A DNA stretch of 16,196 bases from Acidobacteriota bacterium (lineage in GTDB: Bacteria; Acidobacteriota; Polarisedimenticolia; Polarisedimenticolales; Polarisedimenticolaceae). This document shows positions 7,397 through 14,943 of the stretch, in pieces (within the stretch, counting starts at the first letter, position 1; every line of letters starts with the position of its first letter). The position numbers and the translations under genes were made by a program. Under the pieces are notes generated by a model. That model worked only from the letters and a program-made list of their open reading frames with translations, had not been told where the DNA came from and did no database searches. The DNA lies in NCBI GenBank assembly GCA_011773795.1, contig WVWW01000147.1, positions 11,112 through 27,307 on the forward strand, written 5' to 3'.

Positions 7397-8509
7397 TTAG
7401 CCCGTTTCTCGGCTCGCGCGGAGCGCCGCGAGGACGTCTCGGTCGTCGACGGTCGTGGTCACGCGGACTCCGGGAGACATTCGGCCGAGCGCCACGGGGA
7501 GCGCGTAGCGGGCTCGTCCGGCACGCGCCTTCTTGTCCCGGTGGGTCGCCGCGCGGAGCCTGGCCAGGGACACGTTTCTCGGAATCGCGGTCGGCAGGCC
7601 GAACGCCTGCAACGTCGCCACGATGCGCGTCGCCGTCGCCTCCGACAGGCCCGCATGCGCGACCGCCAGCCGGGCCTCGACGGCCATGCCGATCGCGACG
7701 GCGCACCCGTGGCTCATGCGGTAGTTGCTGACGATCTCGAGCGCGTGGGCGACCGTGTGGCCGAAGTTGAGGATGGCGCGCCGCCCGGATTCCCGCTCGT
7801 CGCGACGCACGATGCGCGCCTTGACGCGGACGCTCCGGACCACCGCCTCGGTGACGAGGTTCCCCCGACGGGCGAGCAACCCCTTTGCGTTGGCCTCGAG
7901 CCAACGGAACAACGGCGCGTCCGCGATCACCCCACCCTTGACGATCTCGGCGAACCCGTCGCGATAGATCGGATCGGGCAACGTATCCAGCGTGGCGATG
8001 TCGGCATAGACGGCGTGCGGCTGGTGGATGGCCCCGACGAGGTTCTTGCCGCGCTCGAGGTTGATTGCAGTCTTGCCCCCGATCGACGCGTCGACCATTG
8101 CGAGCAAGGTCGTGGGCAGTTGGATGAAGGGGACCCCGCGATGCCAGGTTGCGGCGACAAAACCGGCCAGATCGCCGGTCACCCCGCCGCCGAGCGCGAG
8201 GATCGCGCAATCGCGCCCCGCGCCGAGAGCGAGCAGCCGATCCTCGATGCGCTGTTTGGTGCGCGGGGTCTTGGCCGCCTCGCCGCGGGCGAACGTGATG
8301 CGGTCCGCACGGAGTCCCGCACGCGCCAGGGCTTGCAGGAGATCCGCCGCGTACAAGGCGCCGACCCGGGAGTCGCTGACGACGAAGTAGCGCTCCGCGA
8401 TCGGCCGTTCGGCGAGGTCTGCGGCGATGCGGGCGAACAGCCGACGACCGACGTGGATACGTGTCGTCCGCGGCGGGGAGCCGGGGAACCGAAGGGCGAA
8501 CTGCTTCAA
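7397..8509 (-). CDS. aroB: 3-dehydroquinate synthase
   Basis: This 370-aa cytoplasmic enzyme converts DAHP to 3-dehydroquinate, the second step of the shikimate pathway, using NAD and a divalent metal. The NAD/active-site core is clear: LGGGVTGDLAGFVAAT (about 106-121), PTTLLAMVDASIGGKTAIN (132-150) and the GFAEIVKGG motif with K191. The metal ligands are expected at E188, H251 (NFGHTVAHA) and H267 (MSHG). HRDKKA (323-328) is the conserved C-terminal basic motif. Length fits the family. The start codon is a TTG at 8509 with no clear Shine-Dalgarno sequence; it is chosen because the fold begins soon after. It lies 22 nt after atpF and is probably read through from the atp operon. Confidence 0.95.
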   Translation of the reverse strand: MKQFALRFPGSPPRTTRIHVGRRLFARIAADLAERPIAERYFVVSDSRVGALYAADLLQALARAGLRADRITFARGEAAKTPRTKQRIEDRLLALGAGRDCAILALGGGVTGDLAGFVAATWHRGVPFIQLPTTLLAMVDASIGGKTAINLERGKNLVGAIHQPHAVYADIATLDTLPDPIYRDGFAEIVKGGVIADAPLFRWLEANAKGLLARRGNLVTEAVVRSVRVKARIVRRDERESGRRAILNFGHTVAHALEIVSNYRMSHGCAVAIGMAVEARLAVAHAGLSEATATRIVATLQAFGLPTAIPRNVSLARLRAATHRDKKARAGRARYALPVALGRMSPGVRVTTTVDDRDVLAALRASRETG

Positions 8510-8531
8510 GACCGGCCGGACCGGCTAGGCG

Positions 8532-9122
8532 CTAGGACGGCGCAGAGCCTGCGGACCGCTCGAGATCGGCCAGGTGGCGCTCGACCAGCTGGCGTTGCGC
8601 CGCGTCGTCGAGGTTCTTGTCCAGCAGTTTGCCCGCCGCGAGGATCGCCAGATCGACCGCCTCGGCGCGCAACTCGGCCTTCGCCTGGCGCAAGCCGGCC
8701 TGCACCTGGGCGTCGGTCTGGGCCAGCACCTGCTCGCGCTGCTTGCGGGCCTCGTCGAGGATCTCCGCTTTCAGCCGCTCGCCCTCTTCCTGGGCCGATG
8801 CCAACGCGCCCGCCCGCTCGCGATGCGCCTCGGCGACCAGCTGCTTGTGCTCGCCGAGGATTCGCTGCGCCTCCACGCGGTCGTTCTTCGCGGTCTCGAT
8901 GCTCTCGCGAATCGACGTTTCGCGTGCGTCGAGCGCCCCCAACAGGGGCTTCCAGGCGAACCTGCCCAGCACCAACGCGAAGAGCACGAACGTCAGCATC
9001 GTCCAGAACAGCGTCCCGAAGTCCGGTTTGATCAGACTCGAGCCGTCGGCCCCGCCTTCCGCTGCAAGCAGCCCCGGCGCCCCGGCGAAAAACAGTGCCA
9101 AGGCGATGAGAACTCTTCGCAT
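8532..9122 (-). CDS. atpF: ATP synthase Fo subunit b
   Basis: This 196-aa protein is the peripheral stalk subunit that anchors F1 to the membrane. A signal-peptide-like hydrophobic segment (ALALFFAGAPGLLA, about 7-20) precedes the true TM helix (about 36-56, TLFWTMLTFVLFALVLGRF). FAWKPLLGALDARE then leads into a long charged coiled coil (about 60-190) with the usual Arg/Glu/Ala-rich repeats. The family often has about 155-170 residues; the extra length is mostly the N-terminal segment, which may be cleaved. The ATG at 9122 lies 5 nt after the atpE stop. No atpH follows; aroB comes next. Confidence 0.92.
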   Translation of the reverse strand: MRRVLIALALFFAGAPGLLAAEGGADGSSLIKPDFGTLFWTMLTFVLFALVLGRFAWKPLLGALDARETSIRESIETAKNDRVEAQRILGEHKQLVAEAHRERAGALASAQEEGERLKAEILDEARKQREQVLAQTDAQVQAGLRQAKAELRAEAVDLAILAAGKLLDKNLDDAAQRQLVERHLADLERSAGSAPS

Positions 9123-9127
9123 CGGAC

Positions 9128-9358
9128 TCAGCTCGCGATCGCCATGAGGAAGCAGATCACCAGCGCGAGGAACGCGATCCCCTCGATGAAGGCGGCCGCG
9201 ATCAGCATGCCCGTCTGGATCGTGCCCGCGGACTGCGGTTGACGCGCCATGCCGTGCATCGCGCCGTTGGCGAGGATACCGATCCCGATACCACCGCCGA
9301 TGATCGCAAGACCGGCGCCGATTCCCGCGCCGAGATAACCGAGTGCCACTGCGTCCAT
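9128..9358 (-). CDS. atpE: ATP synthase Fo subunit c
   Basis: This 76-aa two-helix proteolipid forms the rotating c-ring. Helix 1 carries the glycine pattern GLAIIGGGIGIGILANGA, the cytoplasmic loop has the conserved RQP (39-41), and helix 2 has the ion-binding carboxylate E59 in AAFIEGIAFLALV. E59 is followed by Gly rather than Ser/Thr and helix 1 lacks the Gln of sodium-binding rings, so a proton-coupled ring is more likely. A very strong ribosome site precedes the ATG at 9358, as expected for the most abundant subunit. It is 61 nt after atpB and 5 nt before atpF. Confidence 0.95.
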   Translation of the reverse strand: MDAVALGYLGAGIGAGLAIIGGGIGIGILANGAMHGMARQPQSAGTIQTGMLIAAAFIEGIAFLALVICFLMAIAS

Positions 9359-9367
9359 TGCCGCAAA

Positions 9368-9374
9368 CCTCCTT
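9368..9374 (-). promoter_or_regulatory. Near-perfect Shine-Dalgarno sequence of atpE
   Basis: AAGGAGG (minus strand 9374-9368, followed by T) is complementary to the 16S rRNA 3' end and lies 9 nt before the atpE ATG. It is clearly stronger than the ribosome sites of its operon neighbours. It fits the need for about ten c subunits per Fo complex. It lies in the 61-nt atpB-atpE spacer (9359-9419), which holds nothing else that I recognise. Confidence 0.8.
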
Positions 9375-9419
9375 GAAAAAATCCGTTAAATCGTTTCTTC
9401 GTAAAGGGAGAATCCAGTA

Positions 9420-10292
9420 TCAGTGAGCCGGGTGGGCCGACATGCCGATGAACGTCGCCGTCAGCATGGTGAAGATGTAAGCCTGCACCGTGGCCACCAG
9501 CAGCTCGAGGAAGTGCACGAACAACACGAACCCGACGGACACCGGTGAAGCGATCCACGCGGCGGTCGGCGAGAACACGTCGCCCAGGATAAAGATCAGC
9601 GTCACGAAGGCGAGGATCACCACGTGCCCCGCCATCATGTTGGCGAACAACCGTACGCACAGCGCGAACGGCTTGATGAACATACTCAGGATCTCGAGCG
9701 CGAACATCAGCGGGATCATCCACGCGGGCAGCCCATGCGGGATCAGGTTCTTGAAGTGCTGGATCACGCCGTACTCGCGCAGGCCGGCAAACTGGATCAC
9801 CACAAAGGCCATCAGCGCCAGGCCTGCCGTCACGGAGATGTTGCCGGTGGCCGTGGCCATTCCCGGGACCAAACCGAGCAGGTTGCACAAGAGAATGAAG
9901 AAAAACGTCGACAGCAGGTACGGGACGTAGCGATCGGCGGTGGGGCCGATCGACTTGCGCGCCACGTCGTCGCGGATGAACAGGATCACGACCTCGAGGG
10001 CGTTGCGCAGCCCGCTCGGGACGTCCTGCTTGATGTTGCGCAGCGCGCGCCAGGCGATGAACGCCATCACGATCCCGGCGATCCACATCATCGAGATGTG
10101 CTTGGTGATCGACAGATCCACGCCCGCGATCGTCGGCAATTCCGGCAGGGGCAAGCCGACGCCGTGCATGATCTCGAACGAGTCGTGATCGAGGATGTGG
10201 CCGACGATGGACTCACCGGGGTTGAAGCTCAGCCCGCCTTCGGCGGCGTGCTCCGCGCCTTGCGCGGCTTCCTGCGTCGTCTCGGTGAGCAT
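9420..10292 (-). CDS. atpB: ATP synthase Fo subunit a
   Basis: This 290-aa integral membrane stator subunit forms the two ion half-channels next to the c-ring. The essential arginine is R214 in KPFALCVRLFANMMAGH. The downstream VHFLELLVATVQAYIFTMLT helix is the family-typical last TM segment, and the first TM lies at about 66-84. Several further TM helices are evident (YLLSTFFFILLCNLLGLVPG, MAFVVIQFAGL, FVTLIFILGDVF). The N-terminus before the first TM is about 60 residues and starts with an acidic stretch. The ATG at 10292 lies 7 nt after the atpI stop. Confidence 0.95.
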   Translation of the reverse strand: MLTETTQEAAQGAEHAAEGGLSFNPGESIVGHILDHDSFEIMHGVGLPLPELPTIAGVDLSITKHISMMWIAGIVMAFIAWRALRNIKQDVPSGLRNALEVVILFIRDDVARKSIGPTADRYVPYLLSTFFFILLCNLLGLVPGMATATGNISVTAGLALMAFVVIQFAGLREYGVIQHFKNLIPHGLPAWMIPLMFALEILSMFIKPFALCVRLFANMMAGHVVILAFVTLIFILGDVFSPTAAWIASPVSVGFVLFVHFLELLVATVQAYIFTMLTATFIGMSAHPAH

Positions 10293-10299
10293 GGCTACC

Positions 10300-10701
10300 C
10301 TATCGCGTCAACGTCGCGCTCGCGGTGGCGTCGAGCCGGTTGCGGCGCCAGAACCAGACCATCTCGAAAGCTTGCATCGTTGCGAACGTCGCCAGCGAAC
10401 CGGCGAGGTAAGCGACCACTTGCCCCACCCATGCGGCCAAGGCCAAGCCGCCGAGACCGAGGACCAAGCGCAGCAGGATACACGTTAAGACGGCGAGCGG
10501 AAAGGCCGGCCCGGGACGTCCGAAACGGGACACGGCCCAGGCTCCGCCGCCGACGCCGAGCAGGGCCATCGGGGCCCAGCCGAGCAGGGCAAAGCCGATC
10601 GGCGCGGCGCCGCGCAGCGCGAACAGGAGGGCCAGCAGAACGGCGAGGGCCGCGGCCACAGCGCCGGACCGGAACAGGTAGTGTCGGACGGCGCCGCTCA
10701 T
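10300..10701 (-). CDS. atpI: Small four-TM protein, ATP synthase subunit I-like
   Basis: This 133-aa protein is largely hydrophobic, with about four TM helices (residues 11-30, 33-54, 67-90 and 93-115). It ends in a basic tail beginning FWRRNRLDATAS. Its position between atpZ and atpB is where AtpI-type assembly or c-ring-chaperone proteins are encoded in many ATP synthase operons. The sequence itself is weakly conserved, so the name rests mainly on size, topology and context. The start overlaps the atpZ stop as ATGA. Confidence 0.65.
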   Translation of the reverse strand: MSGAVRHYLFRSGAVAAALAVLLALLFALRGAAPIGFALLGWAPMALLGVGGGAWAVSRFGRPGPAFPLAVLTCILLRLVLGLGGLALAAWVGQVVAYLAGSLATFATMQAFEMVWFWRRNRLDATASATLTR

Positions 10702-10943
10702 CGCTTCTCACCACGACGGTTACCGATGATCCCGACCCGCTTGAACATGCCGTAAAAACTCACTGCGATCCCGAGGAACGTCCCCAGGAGAACCAACCAC
10801 GGCTTGCTGCCCAACCACGCATCGAGCCGGTAACCGGCGTACATAAGTAGCACAACCGGCACGACCATTTCGATGCCCAGGCCGATAAACTGTGTGCCGC
10901 TCAGGGTCGGTCTTTCCGGGCCTTTTTCGGGCGGCGTCTCCAT
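10698..10943 (-). CDS. atpZ: AtpZ/AtpI-family small membrane protein of the ATP synthase operon
   Basis: This 81-aa protein has two TM helices (about 19-37 and 48-66) joined by the short loop YRLDAWLGSKPW, the hairpin pattern of the AtpZ family. It has a polar, proline-rich N-terminus and a basic C-terminus. Members are found at the head of F-type ATP synthase operons and are linked to Mg/Ca transport or c-ring assembly. I chose the ATG at 10943. The longer frame to 11114 would run across the divergent promoter into mrpE and adds unrelated Arg/Pro-rich sequence. The ribosome site is weak. Confidence 0.8.
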   Translation of the reverse strand: METPPEKGPERPTLSGTQFIGLGIEMVVPVVLLMYAGYRLDAWLGSKPWLVLLGTFLGIAVSFYGMFKRVGIIGNRRGEKR

Positions 10944-11049
10944 CGCACGCCCAGGATGGCACGACCGGCGGCCGACGGTCCAACCCCGTCGTCCGGGGGC
11001 CGAAATCGGGTTGTTTTCCGTTATCATGAGCTTTTCGCGGGTAAGTTGG
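10944..11049. promoter_or_regulatory. Divergent intergenic region between the atp (Fo) and mrp operons
   Basis: This 106-bp stretch separates the first genes of two divergent operons and must carry the promoters of both if they are transcribed as drawn. TATCAT at 11022-11027 (5 of 6 matches to TATAAT) is a possible plus-strand -10 box for mrpE. It would give a leader of roughly 15 nt, but I see no good -35 at 17 nt. No confident minus-strand promoter was found. The compact arrangement leaves room for shared control. Confidence 0.45.
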
Positions 11050-11526
11050 ATGAAGCACAGCGGTAGTCTCTTCGTCGTCCTGTTCGGGGTGTGGTTGCTG
11101 TGGTCGGGGCACACGGACGCCCTGCTGCTGACCCTCGGGCTGTTCTCCTGCCTGTTCGTGTTACTGATCGTCCGCCGAATGCAGACCGTCGACCACGAGA
11201 CCGTTCCGGTGGAGATCGCCTGGCGCGTGCCCCGCTACCTGCCCTGGCTGGCGTGGCAGATCGTGCTCTCCAACGTCGACGTCGCCAAACGGATCCTGCA
11301 GGGGAAGATGCCGATCCGTCCCCACGTGGTGCGGGTCCGTGCGGAACAGGAATCGGACCTCGGCCGGGTGATCCTGGCCAACTCGATCACGCTGACTCCA
11401 GGCACCGTCACGATCGGTGTGCGCGGCAACGAATTGACGATCCACGCGCTCACCGACGATGCCGCCGCCGGGCTCGCGAGCGGGGAGATGAACGAACGTG
11501 TCCGCACCGTCGAGGAGCGCCGGTGA
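11050..11526 (+). CDS. mrpE: Mrp Na+/H+ antiporter subunit E
   Basis: This 158-aa subunit belongs to the Mrp/Mnh/Pha cation-proton antiporter. Two hydrophobic segments lie at about 7-41 and a further membrane-associated helix is at PWLAWQIVLSNVDVAKRIL. The diagnostic C-terminal motif ANSITLTPGTVTI lies at 110-122. Length fits the usual roughly 160 residues. The ATG at 11050 is preferred over one at 11026, which has no ribosome site and lies in the putative -10 box. The longer frame from 10873 would overlap atpZ. Its stop overlaps mrpF as GTGA. Confidence 0.9.
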   Translation: MKHSGSLFVVLFGVWLLWSGHTDALLLTLGLFSCLFVLLIVRRMQTVDHETVPVEIAWRVPRYLPWLAWQIVLSNVDVAKRILQGKMPIRPHVVRVRAEQESDLGRVILANSITLTPGTVTIGVRGNELTIHALTDDAAAGLASGEMNERVRTVEERR

Positions 11527-11825
11527 AGTTTGCGATCGTCATGATCGCGGTCCTGGTCACGATGGTGCTGGCACTGTCGCGCGCCATCGCCGGGCCCACG
11601 GTGTTCGACCGCATCCTCGCCCTCAACATGTTCGGCACCAAGACGGTGCTGCTGATCGCCGTGGTCAGTTTCCTGGTCGGTAGACCCGATTTCCTCGATC
11701 TGGCCCTGGTTTATGCTCTGGTGAACTTCATCGGCGTGATCGCCGTCCTGCGTTACTCGCAGCACGGTCACTTCGGTGACGTTCCTGCCGATCCCGGCGA
11801 CGGCGAGGACGGGGGGCCGATCTGA
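11523..11825 (+). CDS. mrpF: Mrp Na+/H+ antiporter subunit F
   Basis: This 100-aa protein has three TM helices and the family motif GPTVFDRILALN (24-35), followed by FLDLALVYALVNFIGVIAVL. The C-terminal 18 residues are acidic and Gly/Pro-rich. It starts at a GTG that overlaps the mrpE stop (GTGA), with GAGGAG at 11512-11517 as ribosome site. Its TGA shares one base with the mrpG ATG (TGATG). Confidence 0.92.
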   Translation: MKFAIVMIAVLVTMVLALSRAIAGPTVFDRILALNMFGTKTVLLIAVVSFLVGRPDFLDLALVYALVNFIGVIAVLRYSQHGHFGDVPADPGDGEDGGPI

Positions 11826-12154
11826 TGGCCCTGGTCCTCGACATCCTGAGCTGGGGCCTGCTGATGGTCGGCGGCACGTTCGCGGTCATCGGCGGGGTCG
11901 GCCTGGTGCGGTTGCCCGATCTGTTCTCGCGCATGCACGGCGCCGGCATCACCGACACGCTCGGCGCCGGTTCGATCCTCGCCGGATTGATGCTGGTTTC
12001 CTGGGACTCGCTCATCACGGTCAAGTTGATCGCGATCCTGATCTTCTTGCTGCTGACCAGCCCCACGGCGACCCATGCGCTGGCCCGTTCGGCGATCGCC
12101 GAGGGCATCCGGCCCTGGACTGCCGGACAGGAGGACCCGTCATCGAGCGAGTGA
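11825..12154 (+). CDS. mrpG: Mrp Na+/H+ antiporter subunit G
   Basis: This 109-aa protein has about three TM helices and the PhaG/MnhG signature GLVRLPDLFSRMHGAGITDT (26-45), followed by LGAG. A hydrophobic segment, TVKLIAILIFLLLTSPTATH, follows. It sits between mrpF and the MbhD/E-like gene, the usual E-F-G order. The start overlaps the mrpF stop by one base and the stop overlaps the next GTG by four. Confidence 0.92.
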   Translation: MALVLDILSWGLLMVGGTFAVIGGVGLVRLPDLFSRMHGAGITDTLGAGSILAGLMLVSWDSLITVKLIAILIFLLLTSPTATHALARSAIAEGIRPWTAGQEDPSSSE

Positions 12155-12696
12155 TCCTCATCGCCTTGCTGGCGCTGCTGGTCGCCACGGCCTGGACGGT
12201 CGTGCGTCTGCGCAGCCTGTTCGCCACCGTGATGCTGACCGGCATCTACAGCTTCCTCGGCGCCAGCTGGATGCTGCTGCTCGACGCGCCCGACGTCGCC
12301 TTCACCGAAGCCGCCGTCGGAGCCGGTATCTCCACCGTGATCATGCTGGCCACGCTGTCGTTGACGACACGGGAGGAGAAAGTCTGCCGTTTTCGGGTGT
12401 TACCGCTGCTCGTCGTCGTTGCGACGGGCGCCGCGTTGGTCTACGCCACGCTGGACATGCCGGTGCACGGCGACCCCGCGGCCCCGGCGCACCTGCACGT
12501 CGCTCCCGAATACATCGCCGACGTCGTTCCGACCCCGGATGGCGAGGTGCTGCAGGTCGGTATCCCCAACGTCGTGACCGCGGTGCTGGCGAGCTACCGC
12601 GGCTACGACACGCTGGGCGAGACCGTGGTGATCTTCACCGCCGGTGTTGCGGTCATGCTGCTCCTGCGCCGACCGCGGCGCGAGGACGAATCGTGA
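12151..12696 (+). CDS. MbhD/MbhE-like subunit (detached MrpA C-terminal module, DUF4040-type)
   Basis: This 181-aa membrane protein corresponds to the C-terminal part of canonical MrpA and to MbhD plus MbhE of Mbh complexes. The first part (about 1-75) has DAPDVAFTEAAVGAGISTV with the conserved E53. A loop (about 104-138) rich in His and Pro follows. The last part has GIPNVVTAVLASYRGYDTLG and ETVVIFTAGVAVMLLL with the conserved E157. The start is uncertain. GTG at 12151 gives a GTGA overlap with mrpG, but the AGGAGG at 12129-12134 is 16 nt away, further than usual. It is the second membrane-arm element of the operon. Confidence 0.82.
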   Translation: MILIALLALLVATAWTVVRLRSLFATVMLTGIYSFLGASWMLLLDAPDVAFTEAAVGAGISTVIMLATLSLTTREEKVCRFRVLPLLVVVATGAALVYATLDMPVHGDPAAPAHLHVAPEYIADVVPTPDGEVLQVGIPNVVTAVLASYRGYDTLGETVVIFTAGVAVMLLLRRPRREDES

Positions 12697-13115
12697 AACG
12701 GCAATCGATCCTCCGCGTGGTCAGCAAGCTGCTGATCCCGTACATCCTGCTGTTCGCGCTGTACGTGCAGTTCCACGGCGACTACGGCCCCGGCGGCGGC
12801 TTCCAGGCCGGCGTGATCTTCGCCGCGGCGTTCATCCTCTACGGCCTCGTGTTCGGGCTCGAGCCGGTTCGGCGAGTCGCGCCACCGGAGGTGGTCGAGA
12901 AGGTCGCCGCGCTCGGCGTCCTGGTTTACGCCGGAGTCGGCGTGGTTGCCATGCTGAAGGGCGGCAACTTCCTCGACTACAGCGCCCTCGAGCAGCACAA
13001 GGCGCACGCGCAGCACCATGGGATCCTGATCATCGAGGCCGGTGTCGGGATCACCGTTGCAGCGGTGATGATCTCGATCTTCCAGGCCTTCGCCGCGCGC
13101 AGGGCCGGGCGATGA
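12693..13115 (+). CDS. mrpB: Mrp Na+/H+ antiporter subunit B
   Basis: This 140-aa protein has about four TM helices and the MnhB signature FHGDYGPGGGFQAGVIFAAA (28-47). The His-rich HKAHAQHHGILIIEAGVGIT segment (102-121) precedes the last helix. It starts at a GTG overlapping the previous stop (GTGA), with GAGGA just upstream. Position and length match MrpB/MbhF of other operons. Confidence 0.92.
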   Translation: MKRQSILRVVSKLLIPYILLFALYVQFHGDYGPGGGFQAGVIFAAAFILYGLVFGLEPVRRVAPPEVVEKVAALGVLVYAGVGVVAMLKGGNFLDYSALEQHKAHAQHHGILIIEAGVGITVAAVMISIFQAFAARRAGR

Positions 13116-13468
13116 ACGGGTTGTTCGGCCTGTTCAACTACTGGGTCGTCATCGTCCTGATGATGACCGGTTTCTACATCGTCATCTCGCGCGACAACCT
13201 GATCAAGAAGGTCATCGGGCTGAACATCTTCCAGACCTCGGTGTTCCTGCTCTACATCTCGATCGGCAAGCTCGACGGCGGAACCGCACCGATCGTGAAG
13301 GAGGGGCTCGAGTCCTACAGCAACCCGCTGCCCTCGGTGTTGATCCTCACCGCGATCGTCGTCGGCGTGGCCACGACCTCCGTGGCCCTGGCCTTGATCG
13401 TGCGCATCCGCGAGGCCTTCGGAACCGTCGAAGAAGACGAGATCATCAAGATAGCTGGCACCGAATGA
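13112..13468 (+). CDS. mrpC: Mrp Na+/H+ antiporter subunit C (NuoK-like)
   Basis: This 118-aa protein has three TM helices and is homologous to complex I subunit NuoK. The typical NPLPSVLILTAIVVGVATTS lies at 71-90, with IKKVIGLNIFQTSVFLLYIS in the second helix. The short acidic C-terminus follows the last helix. Both ends overlap neighbours as ATGA. Together with the adjacent D subunit it would form the proton-conducting core of the antiporter. Confidence 0.93.
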   Translation: MNGLFGLFNYWVVIVLMMTGFYIVISRDNLIKKVIGLNIFQTSVFLLYISIGKLDGGTAPIVKEGLESYSNPLPSVLILTAIVVGVATTSVALALIVRIREAFGTVEEDEIIKIAGTE

Positions 13469-14943
13469 TACGCGACCAACTTCCCGCGCTGCAGATCGTC
13501 GTGCCGCTCGTGGCGGCACCGCTTTGTGTTGTTTTGCGGCGGCGCGCCCCCGTGCTGACTTTCGCCTTGGCGGTCGTCTGGTCCACGTTCGCGATCGCGC
13601 TGGCCCTGCTTCGACAGGTGCTCGCGGACGGCCCGCTGGTCTACGCGCTGGGCGGCTGGGCCGCTCCCTGGGGCATCGAGTACCGCGTGGACGCGCTCGC
13701 GGCGTTCGTGCTGATGTTCGTCTCGCTGATGGGCGCCGTGACGCTGTCCTACGCGCCTCGGAGCCTGACGCACGAGATCCCGAAGGACCGTCTCCACCTG
13801 TTCGTCGCGGCATTCCTGCTGTGCCTGACGGGGCTGCTCGGCATCGTGATCACGGGCGACCTGTTCAACGTCTTCGTCTTCCTCGAGATCTCGGCGCTGT
13901 CGTCCTACGTGCTGATCGCGATGGGCCGCGATCGGCGCGCATTGACGGCCGCGTTTCACTACCTCGTTCTGGGGACGATCGGGGCGACGTTCATCCTGAT
14001 CGGCATCGGCCTGCTGTACATGATGACCGGCACGCTGAACATGGCCGACATGGCGACGCGCATCACCGCCGTCATGGGCACGCGCACGGTCCTCGCGGCG
14101 TTCGGGTTCCTGTCCGTCGGTCTGTTCATCAAGATGGCGTTGTTCCCGTTACACGTATGGCTACCCAACGCTTACAGCTACGCGCCGTCCACGGTCACGG
14201 CATTTCTGGCGGCAACGGCAACCAAAGTTTCGGTCTACGTGATGCTGCGCTTCGTCTTCAGCGTTACCCACGTGCGGATGGATTTCGGCTACTCCGACCT
14301 GGGCGCGCTGACGATCGCCTTCTCCCTCGCGGGGATCTTCGTCGCCTCGACCGTGGCGATCTTCCAGAACGACGTCAAGCGGATGCTGGCCTACTCGAGC
14401 GTCGCGCAGATCGGCTACATGGTGCTGGGCATCAGCTTCGCCTCGGTGACCGGTCTCACGGCCGCGATCGTCCACCTGTTCAACCACGCGCTGATGAAGG
14501 GCGGGTTGTTCCTGGCCATGGGCTGTTTCGCGCTCGTCATCGGCGGCGTGCGGCTGAAGGACCTCGAGGGCGTGGGCCGGAGGATGCCGTGGACGACGTT
14601 CGCGTGGGTGCTCGGCGGGCTGAGCCTGATCGGGATCCCCGGGACCGCGGGCTTCATCAGCAAGCTGTACCTGATCCGGGCGGCGCTGGAGCTCGACGTC
14701 TGGCCCGTCGCCGCGCTGATCCTGCTGAGCTCGCTGCTCGCGCTGGTCTACGTCTGGCGCGTCGTCGAGGTGGCCTACTTCAGACCCCCGCCCGAAGGCG
14801 TCGAGCGGCGTGAGGCGCCGTGGTCGATGCTGATCCCGACGTGGGCGTTGGTCGGCGCCTCGATCGTGTTCGGCGTCTGGACGAGCGGCAGCGCCGGTGT
14901 CGCGGCGCGTGCGGCCGAGCTCTTGATTGGTATCGCACCGTGA
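13465..14943 (+). CDS. mrpD: Mrp antiporter subunit D (NuoM/NuoN-like proton channel)
   Basis: This 492-aa polytopic protein has about 14 TM helices and belongs to the complex I proton-antiporter family. Key charged residues are all visible: E141 in FVFLEISALSSYV, K223 in FIKMALFPLHVWLPNAYSYA, K254 in AATATKVSVYVM, and H337/K345 in IVHLFNHALMKGGLFLAMG. NDVKRMLAYSSVAQIGYMVL (302-321) is the highly conserved discontinuous-helix region. Length matches MrpD. Start and stop overlap mrpC (ATGA) and the next gene (GTGA). Confidence 0.93.
   Translation: MIRDQLPALQIVVPLVAAPLCVVLRRRAPVLTFALAVVWSTFAIALALLRQVLADGPLVYALGGWAAPWGIEYRVDALAAFVLMFVSLMGAVTLSYAPRSLTHEIPKDRLHLFVAAFLLCLTGLLGIVITGDLFNVFVFLEISALSSYVLIAMGRDRRALTAAFHYLVLGTIGATFILIGIGLLYMMTGTLNMADMATRITAVMGTRTVLAAFGFLSVGLFIKMALFPLHVWLPNAYSYAPSTVTAFLAATATKVSVYVMLRFVFSVTHVRMDFGYSDLGALTIAFSLAGIFVASTVAIFQNDVKRMLAYSSVAQIGYMVLGISFASVTGLTAAIVHLFNHALMKGGLFLAMGCFALVIGGVRLKDLEGVGRRMPWTTFAWVLGGLSLIGIPGTAGFISKLYLIRAALELDVWPVAALILLSSLLALVYVWRVVEVAYFRPPPEGVERREAPWSMLIPTWALVGASIVFGVWTSGSAGVAARAAELLIGIAP

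Noticed and set aside
8510..8531. GC-rich palindromic bases between atpF and aroB as a terminator
   Set aside because: The 22-nt gap has short CCGG repeats but no convincing stem with a U-tract, and aroB has no separate promoter there.
7352..9031. Plus-strand open frame of 559 codons opposite aroB and atpF
   Set aside because: Both genes beneath it are unmistakable by motif. The frame has low-complexity Arg/Pro composition at its end and no ribosome site.
9128..9358. Sodium-dependent c-ring
   Set aside because: The Glu in helix 2 is followed by Gly, not Ser/Thr, and no Gln is found at the helix-1 ligand position.
9624..10850. Plus-strand frame of 408 codons opposite atpB, atpI and atpZ
   Set aside because: It is antisense to a recognisable Fo operon and has shadow-type composition.
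10944..11114. Extension of atpZ to a start within mrpE
   Set aside because: It would cover the whole divergent promoter and the mrpE start with non-family sequence.
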